From Siminovitchia thermophila (lineage in GTDB: Bacteria; Bacillota; Bacilli; Bacillales; Bacillaceae_C), in the NCBI RefSeq assembly GCF_016909185.1, contig NZ_JAFBFH010000010.1:62001-126000 (forward strand): DNA of 64,000 nucleotides, given 5' to 3'. A model generated the notes under the pieces. It searched no databases. It was not told the origin of the DNA and was given only the letters and a program-made list of their open reading frames with translations. The translations under genes and the position numbers were made by a program. Shown here one piece after another: positions 35,952 through 46,267 of this stretch. Position 1 is the stretch's first letter. Every line of letters begins with the position of its first letter.

Positions 35952-37556
35952 CTATACCCCATGTAAACCTTTAATATAATGAATTCTTTTTTGCAAGGAT
36001 GGATGAATTTCCTTCCATTCTTTCCTTTTCGGCGTCCATTCGCCTTCCTCTTCTTCGCTGATATCATGAAGTTTCACCAATGTTCGAATATATAGTTCCG
36101 CATCCCCCAATTGTCTCACGGCATATTCATCAGCCTGATGTTCGAACAGTTTACTGATTTTATTCGGGAGCCATTTCATAAGCATTACGACCCCAACCAT
36201 GCTGATCGAAAGCAAGAAAGTATAATATCCCCATCCATATCCCAACATGATTTTTCTCGCGAAAAACATCAGCGAACTAATTGCGACCATTGCACAAATA
36301 GTGGTCGCCAAGATTAATCGGCCATGTTTCAGCTTAATATGGCCAATTTCATGAAATAAGATAGCTTGTAACTCAGCCAATGTAAAGTTTTTCATTAATC
36401 CTTCGGTCATATAAATGTTAATGCCTTTTTTGGAAGCAAACGGAACAGTATACACCCAGGCATTTGTCTCGTCCCGGGATTCCTTTTTCTTAAAAAGATT
36501 GACGTTCGTTCCGCACGCTTGCTCTACCGCTTTTTTCAAAGAAGCAAACGGCTCTTGAAGCCCAATGTTTTCATAGTTTCCGATAAAACGGTGCCCAGCA
36601 GTATAAACGATCATGATCATGAAGGTAACCGACAAATACCAAGCGATAAACAAATACCATTTTTCAGTAATATTTACATATACCGATAAAGGAATGGAAA
36701 AAAGTGCGAAGAAATAGGCAATACCGCCGCCCATCAGCAGCGAAATGCCAATGGTCTCCCTCCTTGTCCAATAAAGAAAGCCTGTCTCTTCCATTTCCGG
36801 CAGGGAAACCTCATCCTCTTCACTGTTCAACGTGTATTGATATATAGCAGCCGTCAACGCAATCGCCAGAAACGCCGGCAGGAAAATACACAAAACAATG
36901 CTCCAAATATAAGAGCCGGTTAACAGCAACCCATACCCCATCGTAAAGTGATAGTTTAATAACAAAGGCAAAAGACCGGCCAATATAAATGGGAAAAACA
37001 GTGTAAAAAGAGGGCGCCAGGAAAAAACATGATTAAACGCCAACGCCAGCATACTTGGCAATAAAAATGAGCCGAAATAGATCAAAAGGGTGAGAGCTAG
37101 ACCAAACTCAGATCTTAATTGAATAGAAATTGATGTCTCGCTTTCAGCAGGGCTTATTGTATATTCATTAAAAAAGAAGCTCCGTTCATTGGATTGAATG
37201 CTTGTCTTATTACTAATATCGACATCAATCCCCCTTCTCGTCATTACCTTCATTTCTTGTCCCGCCGGCAACGACACATTTTCCGGATGTATTTGCTTCA
37301 ATTGATAATCTTCGCTTCCTATGCGAAAAGCAAGCGGACGTCCTTCATCGCTTTGTGTATCCCTTTGCATTTCCAGAAGATAATGTCCGTGGTAAATGGA
37401 ATATCCGGTTAAAAGCTTGGGGACTTTCGCTTCACTTTTGGAATCAAACAGTATAAGCGGTGATGACATTGGTGAACGGACGACCAATTCAATCAACATA
37501 ACCGCAGCTGTCAAAAACGCCGCGACAAGTAAACATATAAATGCTGTTCTTTTCAT
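35952..37556 (-). CDS. M48-family membrane metallopeptidase (HtpX/Ste24-like)
   Basis: A 534-residue integral membrane protein. An N-terminal membrane segment is followed by an extracytoplasmic domain (~35-145) and a block of hydrophobic helices (~150-325). The zinc site LFHEIGHIKLKHG (His402, Glu403, His406) and the third-ligand region EHQADEYAVRQL complete the M48 active site facing the cytoplasm. Members act in membrane-protein quality control or prenyl-protein processing. AAGGAGAG precedes the ATG. It is longer than HtpX (~290) because of the extra extracytoplasmic N-terminal domain, whose function I do not know. It is a single gene by spacing. Confidence 0.9.
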   Translation of the reverse strand: MKRTAFICLLVAAFLTAAVMLIELVVRSPMSSPLILFDSKSEAKVPKLLTGYSIYHGHYLLEMQRDTQSDEGRPLAFRIGSEDYQLKQIHPENVSLPAGQEMKVMTRRGIDVDISNKTSIQSNERSFFFNEYTISPAESETSISIQLRSEFGLALTLLIYFGSFLLPSMLALAFNHVFSWRPLFTLFFPFILAGLLPLLLNYHFTMGYGLLLTGSYIWSIVLCIFLPAFLAIALTAAIYQYTLNSEEDEVSLPEMEETGFLYWTRRETIGISLLMGGGIAYFFALFSIPLSVYVNITEKWYLFIAWYLSVTFMIMIVYTAGHRFIGNYENIGLQEPFASLKKAVEQACGTNVNLFKKKESRDETNAWVYTVPFASKKGINIYMTEGLMKNFTLAELQAILFHEIGHIKLKHGRLILATTICAMVAISSLMFFARKIMLGYGWGYYTFLLSISMVGVVMLMKWLPNKISKLFEHQADEYAVRQLGDAELYIRTLVKLHDISEEEEGEWTPKRKEWKEIHPSLQKRIHYIKGLHGV

Positions 37557-37991
37557 GGCGATACTCTCCTTAAGCGATCGTCAAACTTGGAAAATGTTTA
37601 TTTGTGCGGGAAAAAGATGGGACGACTTTGTGATATAAATCGGAAACCTGTTTCGTGCCATACATGCGATCGTCGGAACATTACTGTTATACACCATTGT
37701 AAACGTTCTTTATGGAAAAACAAATTTTCACTCAATCTAACATGACGTGCTCATCTGGCCCATAAAATCGTTCCCGGTCTATTGAACAATGGTGATACCC
37801 ATAAAGGGGAGAGGGTTTCCGAAAAACAGCGGGCCTCATCAAACTTAAAACAGGAGGGGCCATCAGTCGATTTATCCGACCTTTGACACCCCCTCTCCTT
37901 TTTAAAAACCGTTGTGATGGCAATATTGTTGAGTATAGTCTGTTAAAGTGTATTCTTATGGGCAAGTCTCCATGATGGGACTGACCTCCTA
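37557..37991. other. Intergenic region between M48 and chemoreceptor genes
   Basis: Contains a short plus-strand protein-like tail (about 37643-37738: NLFRAIHAIVGTLLLYTIVN, then a stop), probably a gene remnant, and the hairpin at 37853-37898. No intact gene is visible. Confidence 0.45.
37853..37898 (-). terminator. Probable terminator of the second chemoreceptor gene
   Basis: GGAGGGGCCATCA and TGACACCCCCTCTCC form a long imperfect stem about 95 bases after the stop. A T-rich tract flanks it on both strands (TTTTTAAAA on plus, TGTTTTAAG on minus), so it may act in both directions. Confidence 0.5.
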
Positions 37992-39578
37992 TTAACTGAT
38001 TTTAAACGATGCCGCTGACTGATTGAGCTCTTCCGCCAAGTCAGCAAGCGCCGTAGCAGTCGAGGCCGTTTCTTCACTGCTTGCTGTTGCTTCTTCGGTG
38101 GCGGCCGAAATGCTTTCTATAAACCGGAGCACTTCCGCGGATTGGGCAGCCTGTTCTTCACTTGCTCCGGCAATTTCCGTTACTTTTTGTCCGGTGTCGT
38201 TAACCATGTGAATGATGTGATCAAAAGCTTCTCCTGTTTTTTCTGTAAAAGCGACTCCATCCTCAACCGCTTGAACGCTTTGCACAGTATTTTTCTGCAT
38301 GTTTTTAATAATATCTGCGATTTCCTTGGTAGCTTTACTGCTTCTTTCGGCAAGATTGCGAACTTCATCGGCAACAACCGCAAATCCGCGTCCCTGTTCT
38401 CCAGCACGCGCGGCTTCTATGGCGGCATTTAAAGCGAGAAGGTTGGTTTGATCAGCTATATCATTGATGACTTCCACAATTTCTCCTATCTTATTTGAAT
38501 CTTCTTCCAAGCGGGACATCTGGCTGCTGATCACATTCATCCCTTCTACCGAAGAATGGACGACTTGCCCTCCTTCTTGGGCAATCTTGTTCGTTTCGTT
38601 TGATAGCTCAGCCGCGCGTTCTGTATTTAAAGCCACAGATTGAATCGCGTCTGACAGTTCCTTAAACAATTCATTCATAGTCTGAGCCGCATTTGCCTGA
38701 TTAGTGCTGGTACCCGCAATCTCTTCAGTACTGGCAGATAATTGTTCCGCGGAGGCCGATACATTTTCGGAGGCCTTTAATATGTGTTGGATCGTTGTTC
38801 TTAGATTGCTCACCATCTTATTCACTGATTGTGACAAGACGCCGATTTCATCCCTTGTTTTGATATCAACGGTTTCCGTTAAATCCCCGCTAGCCACCTT
38901 TTCAACCAAACCGACTACCTTGTTCAACGGACCTGAGATCGTGCGTGCTACGAACAGGCCAAGTCCAATACTCAACAAAAATGTAATAACACTAGAGACA
39001 ATCGTTACCGTTTTTGTAAAAGAGTACATCTCTTGCGAGTGTTTATACTGTTCCAATGCTACATCAGCATCCATGTCTGCCATTTGATCAAGAATATCCA
39101 CTAAGGCCCTTTGTGAATCAGCCAAATCCCCATTTACAAACTGATTATAATCTTCTTTTCTGTCAATAATGGCGTAAATAGAGTCATCATAAGCAGTTTT
39201 ATATTCTTCATATGCTTGATCAAATTTCGTCAATAATGCCTCCTGTTCCTTCGTTAAAGAGGACTGGCCGTACAATTGTATATTTTGTTCTATTTTCTCC
39301 CTAAGTCCGTTCACATCTTTCATTAATTCATCACTGGAATCCGTAATCGTTACATCACGCCACTTCACCCTTAATTCCTGAAAAAGAAATCTCGCTTCAG
39401 ATAAGTACTCCGCGGGCGCCAATCTCTCTTTATACATGTCATCAACATTTTTTTCTATCTCCCCCATATTTGCCAACCCTAATAAATTTATACCAATTTG
39501 AAAAACAGCCAGGATCACAAACACAGATATCAACTTGACAGAGGTTTTTAAATGATAGAACCAGCTAAATAATTTCAT
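37992..39578 (-). CDS. Methyl-accepting chemotaxis protein (second copy)
   Basis: A 528-residue chemoreceptor with the same architecture as the one at 22228-23835: TM1 ~14-36, four-helix-bundle sensor (~37-185), TM2 ~188-212, HAMP ([20 protein letters not shown]), and a signalling hairpin with [20 protein letters not shown]. The cytoplasmic halves are close to identical in many stretches, whereas the sensor domains differ, so the two copies are paralogues tuned to different signals. The start is supported by AAGGTGTAGGGC. No chemotaxis or flagellar gene is adjacent. Confidence 0.95.
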   Translation of the reverse strand: MKLFSWFYHLKTSVKLISVFVILAVFQIGINLLGLANMGEIEKNVDDMYKERLAPAEYLSEARFLFQELRVKWRDVTITDSSDELMKDVNGLREKIEQNIQLYGQSSLTKEQEALLTKFDQAYEEYKTAYDDSIYAIIDRKEDYNQFVNGDLADSQRALVDILDQMADMDADVALEQYKHSQEMYSFTKTVTIVSSVITFLLSIGLGLFVARTISGPLNKVVGLVEKVASGDLTETVDIKTRDEIGVLSQSVNKMVSNLRTTIQHILKASENVSASAEQLSASTEEIAGTSTNQANAAQTMNELFKELSDAIQSVALNTERAAELSNETNKIAQEGGQVVHSSVEGMNVISSQMSRLEEDSNKIGEIVEVINDIADQTNLLALNAAIEAARAGEQGRGFAVVADEVRNLAERSSKATKEIADIIKNMQKNTVQSVQAVEDGVAFTEKTGEAFDHIIHMVNDTGQKVTEIAGASEEQAAQSAEVLRFIESISAATEEATASSEETASTATALADLAEELNQSAASFKIS

Positions 39579-39988
39579 TGCCCTACACCTTTCTCACATG
39601 GATTATTTTTAATATTCAAATATCTATACCGAAAACACCTATTGTTCTTTCCAGCCCATACCGCCTTTCCTGATAAAAGATTTTCAAAACCAAGCTTAAT
39701 GATGGGACTTTAGAACTACAAAAATAGGAAAAAAATCATGAATATTGATGTAGTTTATTAAAAAATACTACAACACCTGACAAAATTCAACATATTATGG
39801 TTATTTTTTCCTAAATCTTTACAAAAGATCCCAATTTCTTATGTTCATAAAAACAACCTCACTCCGTATGCCGGAAGCAACCTGCACATCATAAAAAAAC
39901 AGGAAAAAGAAGCATGATCTTTTTCCTGCAAACATTGCATTTTTCACTCATATACAGTTCCTTTTATCGTGTAAAATCGGCTTAAACA
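39579..39988. other. Intergenic region between chemoreceptor and mrp operon
   Basis: About 410 AT-rich bases carrying the chemoreceptor leader and, at its other end, the mrp terminator (39893-39928). No SigD-type promoter with correct spacing and no open frame of note. Confidence 0.5.
39893..39928 (-). terminator. Terminator of the mrp operon
   Basis: CAGGAAAAAGA and TCTTTTTCCTG form a perfect 11-bp stem with a 7-base loop, followed on the minus strand by seven T residues, 60 bases after mrpG. Confidence 0.85.
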
Positions 39989-40345
39989 TTACCTTTTATC
40001 ATTTAAAACGGGTTTTAATTCATCCTCCACAGTATCTTCCGTCATCTCCACATGAGAGCGGTAAGCCGCCCGGATAATCAAGTGTCCCGACACGGGGGCG
40101 GTAATAAAAACGAACAAAATTCCAAGTATTAGGCGGACACTTATAAAATGGTCCGTCAACCAAATGTATATAAAGGCTCCCGTAAGAGATAGCAACACAC
40201 CCAAAGTCGCGCTTTTTGTGGCAGCGTGGGAACGGGTATATACATCAGGAAAGCGGATAATCCCCAATGCACTAATGACACTTATTATGCTGCCTATTAA
40301 AATAAGCAATACAACCAAAAACTCACCGATTTCGCTTGCGTTCAA
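39989..40345 (-). CDS. mrpG: Mrp antiporter subunit MrpG (MnhG/PhaG)
   Basis: A TTG at 40345 (protein MNASEIGEFLVVLLILIGSI) is preferred: GAGAGGGGTG lies 6 bases upstream and the 118-residue length fits MrpG. The frame is open further back to 40399, inside mrpF. Three membrane segments and the family motif GIIRFPDVYTRSHAATKSATLG are present. MrpG is the last subunit of the hetero-oligomeric Na+(K+)/H+ antiporter. It overlaps mrpF by 23 bases. The C-terminus is a charged cytoplasmic tail (EMTEDTVEDELKP). Confidence 0.93.
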   Translation of the reverse strand: MNASEIGEFLVVLLILIGSIISVISALGIIRFPDVYTRSHAATKSATLGVLLSLTGAFIYIWLTDHFISVRLILGILFVFITAPVSGHLIIRAAYRSHVEMTEDTVEDELKPVLNDKR

Positions 40346-40607
40346 TGATAACACCCCTCTCAACATATTTAGAGAGGGCGATCGTACTGATAAAAGCAAG
40401 AATACCCAAAATCAAAATGACTTCAAGAAACGCTTTTGTCTCCAGCAAAATCGAAATGATGGCAACGGCCGAAATGAGATTTACCACAATCATATCCATG
40501 GCAACGACCCTATCAGGGAGGGAAGGCCCGCTGATAATGCGATAAAGCGCGATCGCAATGGCAACAGAAAAGAGAACAAGCGCAGCAGTAAGCATGATTT
40601 TAATCAT
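40323..40607 (-). CDS. mrpF: Mrp antiporter subunit MrpF
   Basis: A 94-residue protein with three membrane segments and the conserved GPSLPDRVVAMDMI motif of MrpF, including the Asp residues implicated in cation movement. It overlaps the last base of mrpE's stop region and the first bases of mrpG, so translation is coupled. It works only within the Mrp complex. Confidence 0.93.
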   Translation of the reverse strand: MIKIMLTAALVLFSVAIAIALYRIISGPSLPDRVVAMDMIVVNLISAVAIISILLETKAFLEVILILGILAFISTIALSKYVERGVIIERKRNR

Positions 40608-41089
40608 TAACGGGTTACCTCCATAATTGCTTTTTCAAATTTTCCAAGCGAGCGCAATAATGATGCTTTATAACGTTCAATATCCAGGGCATGTATATAG
40701 AACACATTTCCTTCGGGTGATATTTCCATCACGACGGATCCCGGGGTCAGCGTTAATAACAGGGCAAGCGTTGTCACTTCCCAATCGCTCTGCAGCTCCG
40801 TTTTATATGAAAAAATGCCTGGTTTAATATCCACCTTTCTGCTCACAATATGTTTCATAACCAAAAAAGCGGATAAAAATAGCTCCCAATTAAAAATAAA
40901 AATCAGTTTTACTACATAATAAAAACGTTGAAGGTAAAACTGCTGTCCAAAAAAACGATGCATAAGAAAAATAATGACGATACCAGTCAAAAAACCAGTA
41001 AAGAAAGTGGAAAACCTTAGCTCATCCTCATCATTTAAGACCATCCAAAGAAAGGCGATAAACAAATTCAAAATAAATTGGGCAGGCAT
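40607..41089 (-). CDS. mrpE: Mrp antiporter subunit MrpE
   Basis: ATG 41089 (MPAQFILNLFIAFLWMVL) follows AAAGGAGGTGG; an ATG eight codons earlier overlaps that site. The 160-residue protein has two or three N-terminal membrane segments and the MrpE hallmarks SAFLVMKHIVSRK and LTLTPGSVVMEIS with ALDIE near the end. MrpE helps assemble and stabilise the complex. Between mrpD (27-base gap) and mrpF (1-base overlap). Confidence 0.93.
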   Translation of the reverse strand: MPAQFILNLFIAFLWMVLNDEDELRFSTFFTGFLTGIVIIFLMHRFFGQQFYLQRFYYVVKLIFIFNWELFLSAFLVMKHIVSRKVDIKPGIFSYKTELQSDWEVTTLALLLTLTPGSVVMEISPEGNVFYIHALDIERYKASLLRSLGKFEKAIMEVTR

Positions 41090-41115
41090 GATTCCACCTC
41101 CTTTTGGGTTCATTC

Positions 41116-42600
41116 TTATTGATTTTGATATAATACAGCTTCAATATATTTTTCGGGATTCATAAGTATGGATGCCGCATCTTGTACATAGGGGACCAAC
41201 CACTCTGCCCCAAAGCCAAAACCGATCGTGGCGGCAGCAAACAGTATACTTGGATATATCCAGCCTTTTTTGAGCGGCTTCTCCTCTTCTTCACCAATAA
41301 TCGTTTCTCCCCAAAACGACTGCAGAAAGATACGAAGCAAAGAATAAAGAACAAATATACTCGATAACAAGGATAAAGCAAGCAGAATATAAGATTCCCC
41401 TTCGATTGCACCTTGACTGATCAATACTTTCCCGATAAAACCACTAAGCGGCGGGATGCCGGCCAATGAAAGCATAACGATAAAAAACAACCATCCCAAC
41501 ACAGGATAATTACGAATGAGCCCGCTCATTTCATTCATCTTACTTGTTCCAGTCAAGGTGATCATCGTTCCCGCCAACAAAAACAGCATTGCCTTCGTAA
41601 TCATATCGTGAACAAGGTAAAAAATGGAACCTTCCACGGCTGCCGGTGTAGCTACCGCCAGTCCGACTAAAATAAAACCCGCACCGATAATAACATTGTA
41701 GGAAATAATATAACGAATGTCTTTATACGCAATCGCACCAATACTTCCTCCGACCAACGTCATTGCGGCCATGATTCCAATGATCGTATGGGTAATATGC
41801 GGTTCATGATAAAAGAGCAGAGAAAACACGCGAAACATGGAATAAATGCCCACTTTTGTCAATAAAGCGCCGAATAAAGCCGCAACAGCAGTCGGCGGCG
41901 CACTGTAAGAACCGGGAAGCCAGAAATAAAGCAACAGCGCCGATTTTAAGGAAAAAACAATCAAAAACAAAATACCAATTACCGTTAAAATCGGAGTCTG
42001 TCCGGCTTCTGCAATCCGCTGGGACAACTGGGCCAAGTTCAACGTCCCAAGCGTTCCATATAAATAAGCGATTGCCACAAGGAAAAGCCAAGAGGACAAT
42101 ACGTTAATCGCTACATACTTGACCGACTCCCTCAGTTGTCTATTGGATCCCCCCAGGGAAATAAGGATATAAGATGCCAAAAGCATTACTTCAAAACAAA
42201 CAAATAGATTAAATAAATCCCCCGTTAAAAAAGAACCGTTGACACCCGCCACCATAAAGTGGACAAATGGATAAAAAAACATTTTTTCAAATGATTCTCC
42301 TATGGAATAAAAGGAAAACAAAAGACAAATGGTGGTAACAATGCTTGTCGTCAAGACAAGAAGCATCGAAAAGGAATCAGCCACAAAGACAATTCCAAAT
42401 GGCGGCTTCCATCCTCCAAAATGTAGAGACAATATCCCATTGGTCTGTATAAGGTGTAAAATGTACAGGCTAATCCCCGCTGTAAGAAGCATCGTCCCGA
42501 AACTGATCCAGCGCTGGGTTCGGATAAACTTGCGAAAAAACACAAGTAATATACCCGTTAAAATCGGAAGAACCATCGGTAATACGAGAATATTATTCAT
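41116..42600 (-). CDS. mrpD: Mrp antiporter subunit MrpD (NuoM/N-like)
   Basis: A 494-residue, ~14-helix protein homologous to complex I antiporter subunits. It has a conserved Lys in a TM segment of the LKSALLLYFWLPGSYSAPPT block, a FEVMLLASYILISLGG segment and GIPPLSGFIGK. MrpA and MrpD form the proton and cation pathways. It overlaps the end of mrpC by 8 bases. Length and motifs match the family fully. Confidence 0.95.
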   Translation of the reverse strand: MNNILVLPMVLPILTGILLVFFRKFIRTQRWISFGTMLLTAGISLYILHLIQTNGILSLHFGGWKPPFGIVFVADSFSMLLVLTTSIVTTICLLFSFYSIGESFEKMFFYPFVHFMVAGVNGSFLTGDLFNLFVCFEVMLLASYILISLGGSNRQLRESVKYVAINVLSSWLFLVAIAYLYGTLGTLNLAQLSQRIAEAGQTPILTVIGILFLIVFSLKSALLLYFWLPGSYSAPPTAVAALFGALLTKVGIYSMFRVFSLLFYHEPHITHTIIGIMAAMTLVGGSIGAIAYKDIRYIISYNVIIGAGFILVGLAVATPAAVEGSIFYLVHDMITKAMLFLLAGTMITLTGTSKMNEMSGLIRNYPVLGWLFFIVMLSLAGIPPLSGFIGKVLISQGAIEGESYILLALSLLSSIFVLYSLLRIFLQSFWGETIIGEEEEKPLKKGWIYPSILFAAATIGFGFGAEWLVPYVQDAASILMNPEKYIEAVLYQNQ

Positions 42601-42931
42601 GTTCAGAACCTCTTAATGAATCGGAATGATCTAATCTGGCGCTTTGATAAGTACGATAAGCCAGAACAAGGAATACCGCCGTTACGGCAAAACTGATCAC
42701 AATAGCCGTTAAAATAAGCGCTTGGGGAAGTGCATCGGCATAGACTTCCGCCTTTTCTCCCAGCAACGGAACACTGCCTTTTTTCAATCCCCCCATGGCC
42801 ATCAAAAGCAGATGAACGGCATGCGACAGGACCGCCGATCCCAAAATCACCCGCAACAGATTCTTGGAAAGAATGAAATATGTGGCCACTGAAACGAGGA
42901 CTCCCGCCAAAATAATCGTTAACGTTTCCAT
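42593..42931 (-). CDS. mrpC: Mrp antiporter subunit MrpC (NuoK-like)
   Basis: ATG 42931 (METLTIILAGVLVSVATYFI) is preferred, giving 112 residues as usual for MrpC; GAGGGTG lies upstream. Three membrane helices and the motifs NLLRVILGSAVLSHAVHLLL and DALPQALILTAIVISFAVTA are present, as in NuoK-like subunits. Overlaps mrpD by 8 bases. Confidence 0.93.
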   Translation of the reverse strand: METLTIILAGVLVSVATYFILSKNLLRVILGSAVLSHAVHLLLMAMGGLKKGSVPLLGEKAEVYADALPQALILTAIVISFAVTAVFLVLAYRTYQSARLDHSDSLRGSEHE

Positions 42932-42935
42932 ATAG

Positions 42936-43358
42936 TTAAACACCCTCACTTATGCTCAAAATAATCGTTACAACGACACCGACCACCGTCAATGCGACAC
43001 CTGCTTCAAAAAGCGTAATGGTCGCCAGCCCGATTTTGCCATAGTAAGGAATGCCGATATAAGCAAACGCCTGACTCAAAAAAGGTTTGCCAAATAATAA
43101 AGAACCAGCGCCTTCAGAGACGGCGATCAATACTCCCAATGCAGCTACAAGCTTAAAATCAAAGGGAATACCTTTTTGTATTGTTTCTATATCGTGTGCC
43201 AGCAACAGCAAAATAAATGCTGAAGCGAGTACAAGGCCGCCAATGAATCCTCCCCCTGGCGTGTGGTGTCCCGAAAAAAACAAATAGACAGCAAAAGTTA
43301 AAATAATGAATACGACAATTTTAGTAACGGTCTTGAGGATGACATTATTGATCTCCAA
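42936..43358 (-). CDS. mrpB: Mrp antiporter subunit MrpB
   Basis: A 140-residue protein with four membrane helices and the hallmark FFSGHHTPGGGFIGGLVLA. The C-terminal half has the VSEGAGSLLFGKPFLSQAF segment. It overlaps the end of mrpA by 14 bases. MrpB is homologous to the MbhH/MnhB subunits and belongs to the complex's membrane core. Confidence 0.94.
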   Translation of the reverse strand: MEINNVILKTVTKIVVFIILTFAVYLFFSGHHTPGGGFIGGLVLASAFILLLLAHDIETIQKGIPFDFKLVAALGVLIAVSEGAGSLLFGKPFLSQAFAYIGIPYYGKIGLATITLFEAGVALTVVGVVVTIILSISEGV

Positions 43359-45762
43359 TATTCTCTCCCCCTCTGCCGGCCTTTAGCTTCGTCAAAGAGT
43401 AAACGCCAATCCCGGCAATGAAAAGGACCACTACTTCAAGCATTGTATCAAATGCCCGAAAATCGCCGATAATCGCGTTCACGATATTTTTGCCCCCGGC
43501 TAGTTCATAGGCTTTTTCATAATAGCCGGAAATCGTTTGAAACAATCTTTCACTCTGAACGGACAAAGCCACCATAATAAAGATGGCGCCGACGGAAATG
43601 GAAATAATCACATTGAACAGCTTTGTTCCAGCCGGTCTCTTTTCTTTTTCCCATGCCGGCAAGAAATAGAAGCAAACCAAGAATAATGCCGTTGTAACAG
43701 TCTCAACAGCGATTTGCGTCAGAGCCAAATCCGGCGCGCGGAAAATAACAAATAAAAGGGCTATGCCGTATCCGAGAACACCATTCAGCAGAACAGCCGT
43801 CACCCTGTATTTGGCTAAAGGAAGGGCTAAACCAGCTGCCATCATAACAAAAACGATCAGCCATTCATATGAACGGATTTCCGCATTACCGGATGTGTCA
43901 AAAGAAAATGCTCCTGTCATCAATAAGGCTCCGCCGATCATCACGATAAAAAAGAGATAAATATACGTTACATAATGCCAGAGTTTTCCCGTCATATAAG
44001 AACCGGTGACGCGTATAGAAGCACTTTCCGCCCATTCCAGCGTTTTGTTGTAAAGCGCATCGAAAGACAAGGCTGACGGAAGCAGATACAATAGGCCTTT
44101 CCATCTTGACAGATACTTATAAAGCACAATTCCCAACACAACGACACCAAATGTCATGAATAATTCGGCATTAAAACCGTGCCAAATCGTAATAGGTTTC
44201 ATGAGGCCCGATATTTCTGGAATTGTTGGATAAATTTCCGCCAAAGCCGGCCGCAGCAAGTAATCTCCAACAATATTCGGAAAAAAGAATATCCCCAAAA
44301 TGCAAATGGACAAAATAAGGGGAGAGACTAACATGCCAAACGGAGCTTCGCGAACAGGAAATTCTTCATTCTCCAAACGAGAACGACCAAAAAATGTTTG
44401 AAACACAATAATCATACTGTAAATAAAAGTAAAAATACTTGCGATCCAGGCAATCACGGGAACCAGCCCGCTCCATTCAGATAATGAAAAAAGCTGGAGG
44501 TTTCTTGCATCCAAAACAGCTGTAAAGAACATCTCTTTACTCAGAAAGCCGTTAAAAGGCGGCAGTCCGGCCATAGAAAAGGCGCCAATCAAAGCAACGG
44601 TAAAAGAAATCGGCATAATGGACATGAGCCCTCCAAGCTTGCGAATATCCCGCGTTCCCACTTCATGGTCAATAATGCCCACCACCATAAAAAGCGCTCC
44701 CTTAAAAGTGGAATGATTGATCAGATGAAACAAAGCGGCAAAAATGGCTTGGGCATATATGGCCGTTTCGGTACTCGAACCCATGCGCAAGGCTGCGGCC
44801 CCAATCCCGAACAAACTCATAATCAAACCCAATTGACTCACAGTGGAATACGCGAGCAATGCCTTCAAATCTGTTTGGCGGACAGCCGTAATCGATCCCC
44901 ACAACAAAGTTGCCAGTCCAACCCCGGTAATCAGCAAGGTCCAAATCTCCTCCACACCAAATACGGGAGTAAAGCGGGCCACTAAATAGATCCCCGCTTT
45001 GACCATGGTCGCAGAATGCAAATAGGCGCTGACAGGCGTCGGAGCCTCCATGGCATCCGGAAGCCAGATATGAAAAGGAAACTGGGCCGATTTTGTGAAC
45101 GCTCCAATCAGCAACAATATCAGAGCCGGTATAAACAATTCATGATTCACATCAATTGTTTTGATCAGTTCCCGAATACTCATTGTGCCAGCCATCATGT
45201 ACATCATGATAAAGCTCACCAACATGGCCAATCCGCCGCTTACTGTGATCAGCATCGCCTTTTGCGCCCCATATCGCGATCTCTTTCTATGGAACCAAAA
45301 AGCAATCAGCAGAAAAGAAGAAATGCTCGTCAGTTCCCAAAACACATAAAATACAAGCAAGTTGTCGGTAAAGACAACTCCAAGCATACTCCCCATAAAC
45401 ATCAGTACATACATATAAAAATGCAGTAAAGATTCCTCTGAGGATAAGTAGTAAATAGAATAGAGGATTACAAGACCGCCTATACCTGTAATTAACAGCC
45501 CAAATATCAAGCCAAGTCCATCGAGGTATGTAGTAAAATCAATGGAAAGTGAAGGAATCCAATAAAACGTGTGGTAATAAGTGCTTCCGCCTGCTATGGA
45601 AGGAATGTAACTTCCAAGAACAATAAACAAAACTGCCGGTACAAAAAGAACGATCCAGCCGATCTGAAAGGATATTCTTTTGTATAAAAAGGGAAGGATC
45701 ATGGCAGCCAAAAAAGGAATAAGAATGATCGTATTTGCAGTGAACAAAATCATGCCTCCCAT
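43345..45762 (-). CDS. mrpA: Mrp antiporter subunit MrpA (NuoL-like)
   Basis: An 805-residue, ~20-helix protein and first gene of the mrpABCDEFG operon. The NuoL-like core shows AFTKSAQFPFHIWLPDAMEAPTPVSAYLHS-type motifs (KSAQFPFHIWLPDAME, with the essential Lys), ATMVKAGIYL and LPPFNGFLSKEMFF. The C-terminal MrpA-specific region (VLLNGVLGYGIALLFVIFRA) carries the NuoJ-like helices. The complex exchanges Na+ (or K+) for H+ and supports growth in alkali or salt. The start is uncertain within a few codons: GGGAGG lies between two in-frame ATGs, and a TTG at about 45744 has ideal spacing. Confidence 0.95.
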   Translation of the reverse strand: MGGMILFTANTIILIPFLAAMILPFLYKRISFQIGWIVLFVPAVLFIVLGSYIPSIAGGSTYYHTFYWIPSLSIDFTTYLDGLGLIFGLLITGIGGLVILYSIYYLSSEESLLHFYMYVLMFMGSMLGVVFTDNLLVFYVFWELTSISSFLLIAFWFHRKRSRYGAQKAMLITVSGGLAMLVSFIMMYMMAGTMSIRELIKTIDVNHELFIPALILLLIGAFTKSAQFPFHIWLPDAMEAPTPVSAYLHSATMVKAGIYLVARFTPVFGVEEIWTLLITGVGLATLLWGSITAVRQTDLKALLAYSTVSQLGLIMSLFGIGAAALRMGSSTETAIYAQAIFAALFHLINHSTFKGALFMVVGIIDHEVGTRDIRKLGGLMSIMPISFTVALIGAFSMAGLPPFNGFLSKEMFFTAVLDARNLQLFSLSEWSGLVPVIAWIASIFTFIYSMIIVFQTFFGRSRLENEEFPVREAPFGMLVSPLILSICILGIFFFPNIVGDYLLRPALAEIYPTIPEISGLMKPITIWHGFNAELFMTFGVVVLGIVLYKYLSRWKGLLYLLPSALSFDALYNKTLEWAESASIRVTGSYMTGKLWHYVTYIYLFFIVMIGGALLMTGAFSFDTSGNAEIRSYEWLIVFVMMAAGLALPLAKYRVTAVLLNGVLGYGIALLFVIFRAPDLALTQIAVETVTTALFLVCFYFLPAWEKEKRPAGTKLFNVIISISVGAIFIMVALSVQSERLFQTISGYYEKAYELAGGKNIVNAIIGDFRAFDTMLEVVVLFIAGIGVYSLTKLKAGRGGENIGDQ

Positions 45763-45971
45763 TCAACATAAAATTTCAGTGGCAGCTCATTAAATAATGA
45801 TTATCTCCCGTCTGGTAAACAAAAATACGAACAGGCATAAGATATTCAAAGCAGCGAAAAACAAATCTGGGAAGCCCTTCATCGGTACTTGACTCTTTGG
45901 TTGGCTCGCGAGATAATGGGAAACCATAGGATCTCTTTATTATATATATCAGTTAGAGAGGTGTTGAGCCT

Positions 45972-46259
45972 ATGCTGGTTAAGCAGGAGATTTTATTTTG
46001 GACCCGTTGCGATGAAGAGGACAGGCATAAATCACCGTCGGGTATTTGATGAATTTTCCTTCACTATTATACACGAAACCGGGTATTTCCGCACAGAAGA
46101 TGCTGTTTTCTCTATCGTCCAGACGGTTTCTTTGAAAATGGCCACTCACATATTTGGGTGAATATTGAATTTACCCGAACGATCATTTATAATAGAGGAG
46201 TTTTATATCGTGAGTATTGGCCAGTTACAAATGAAATGTATCATCTACTTTCGAGGTGA
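45972..46259 (+). pseudogene. Small frameshifted gene of unknown family upstream of the KdpD-like stress protein
   Basis: GAGAGGTG precedes ATG 45972, which encodes MLVKQEILFWTRCDEEDRHK and then hits two tandem TGA codons near 46047. A neighbouring frame continues with VFDEFSFTIIHETGYFRTED, and the original frame resumes with RPDGFFENGHSHIWVNIEFT and ends with NRGVLYREYWPVTNEMYHLL at TGA 46259. Two compensating frameshifts would give one protein of about 95 residues. The segments read as real protein; I do not recognise the family. The stop overlaps the ribosome-binding site of the next gene, suggesting former translational coupling. Confidence 0.5.
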
Positions 46260-46267
46260 AATGTGTC

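Noticed and set aside
38142-38432. Plus-strand open frames over the second chemoreceptor
   Set aside because: Antisense shadows of the conserved signalling hairpin; similar shadows appear over the first chemoreceptor.
45763-45971. Possible ydaO/yuaA-type cyclic-di-AMP riboswitch between mrpA and the stress-protein gene
   Set aside because: None of the conserved ydaO blocks could be found on either strand.
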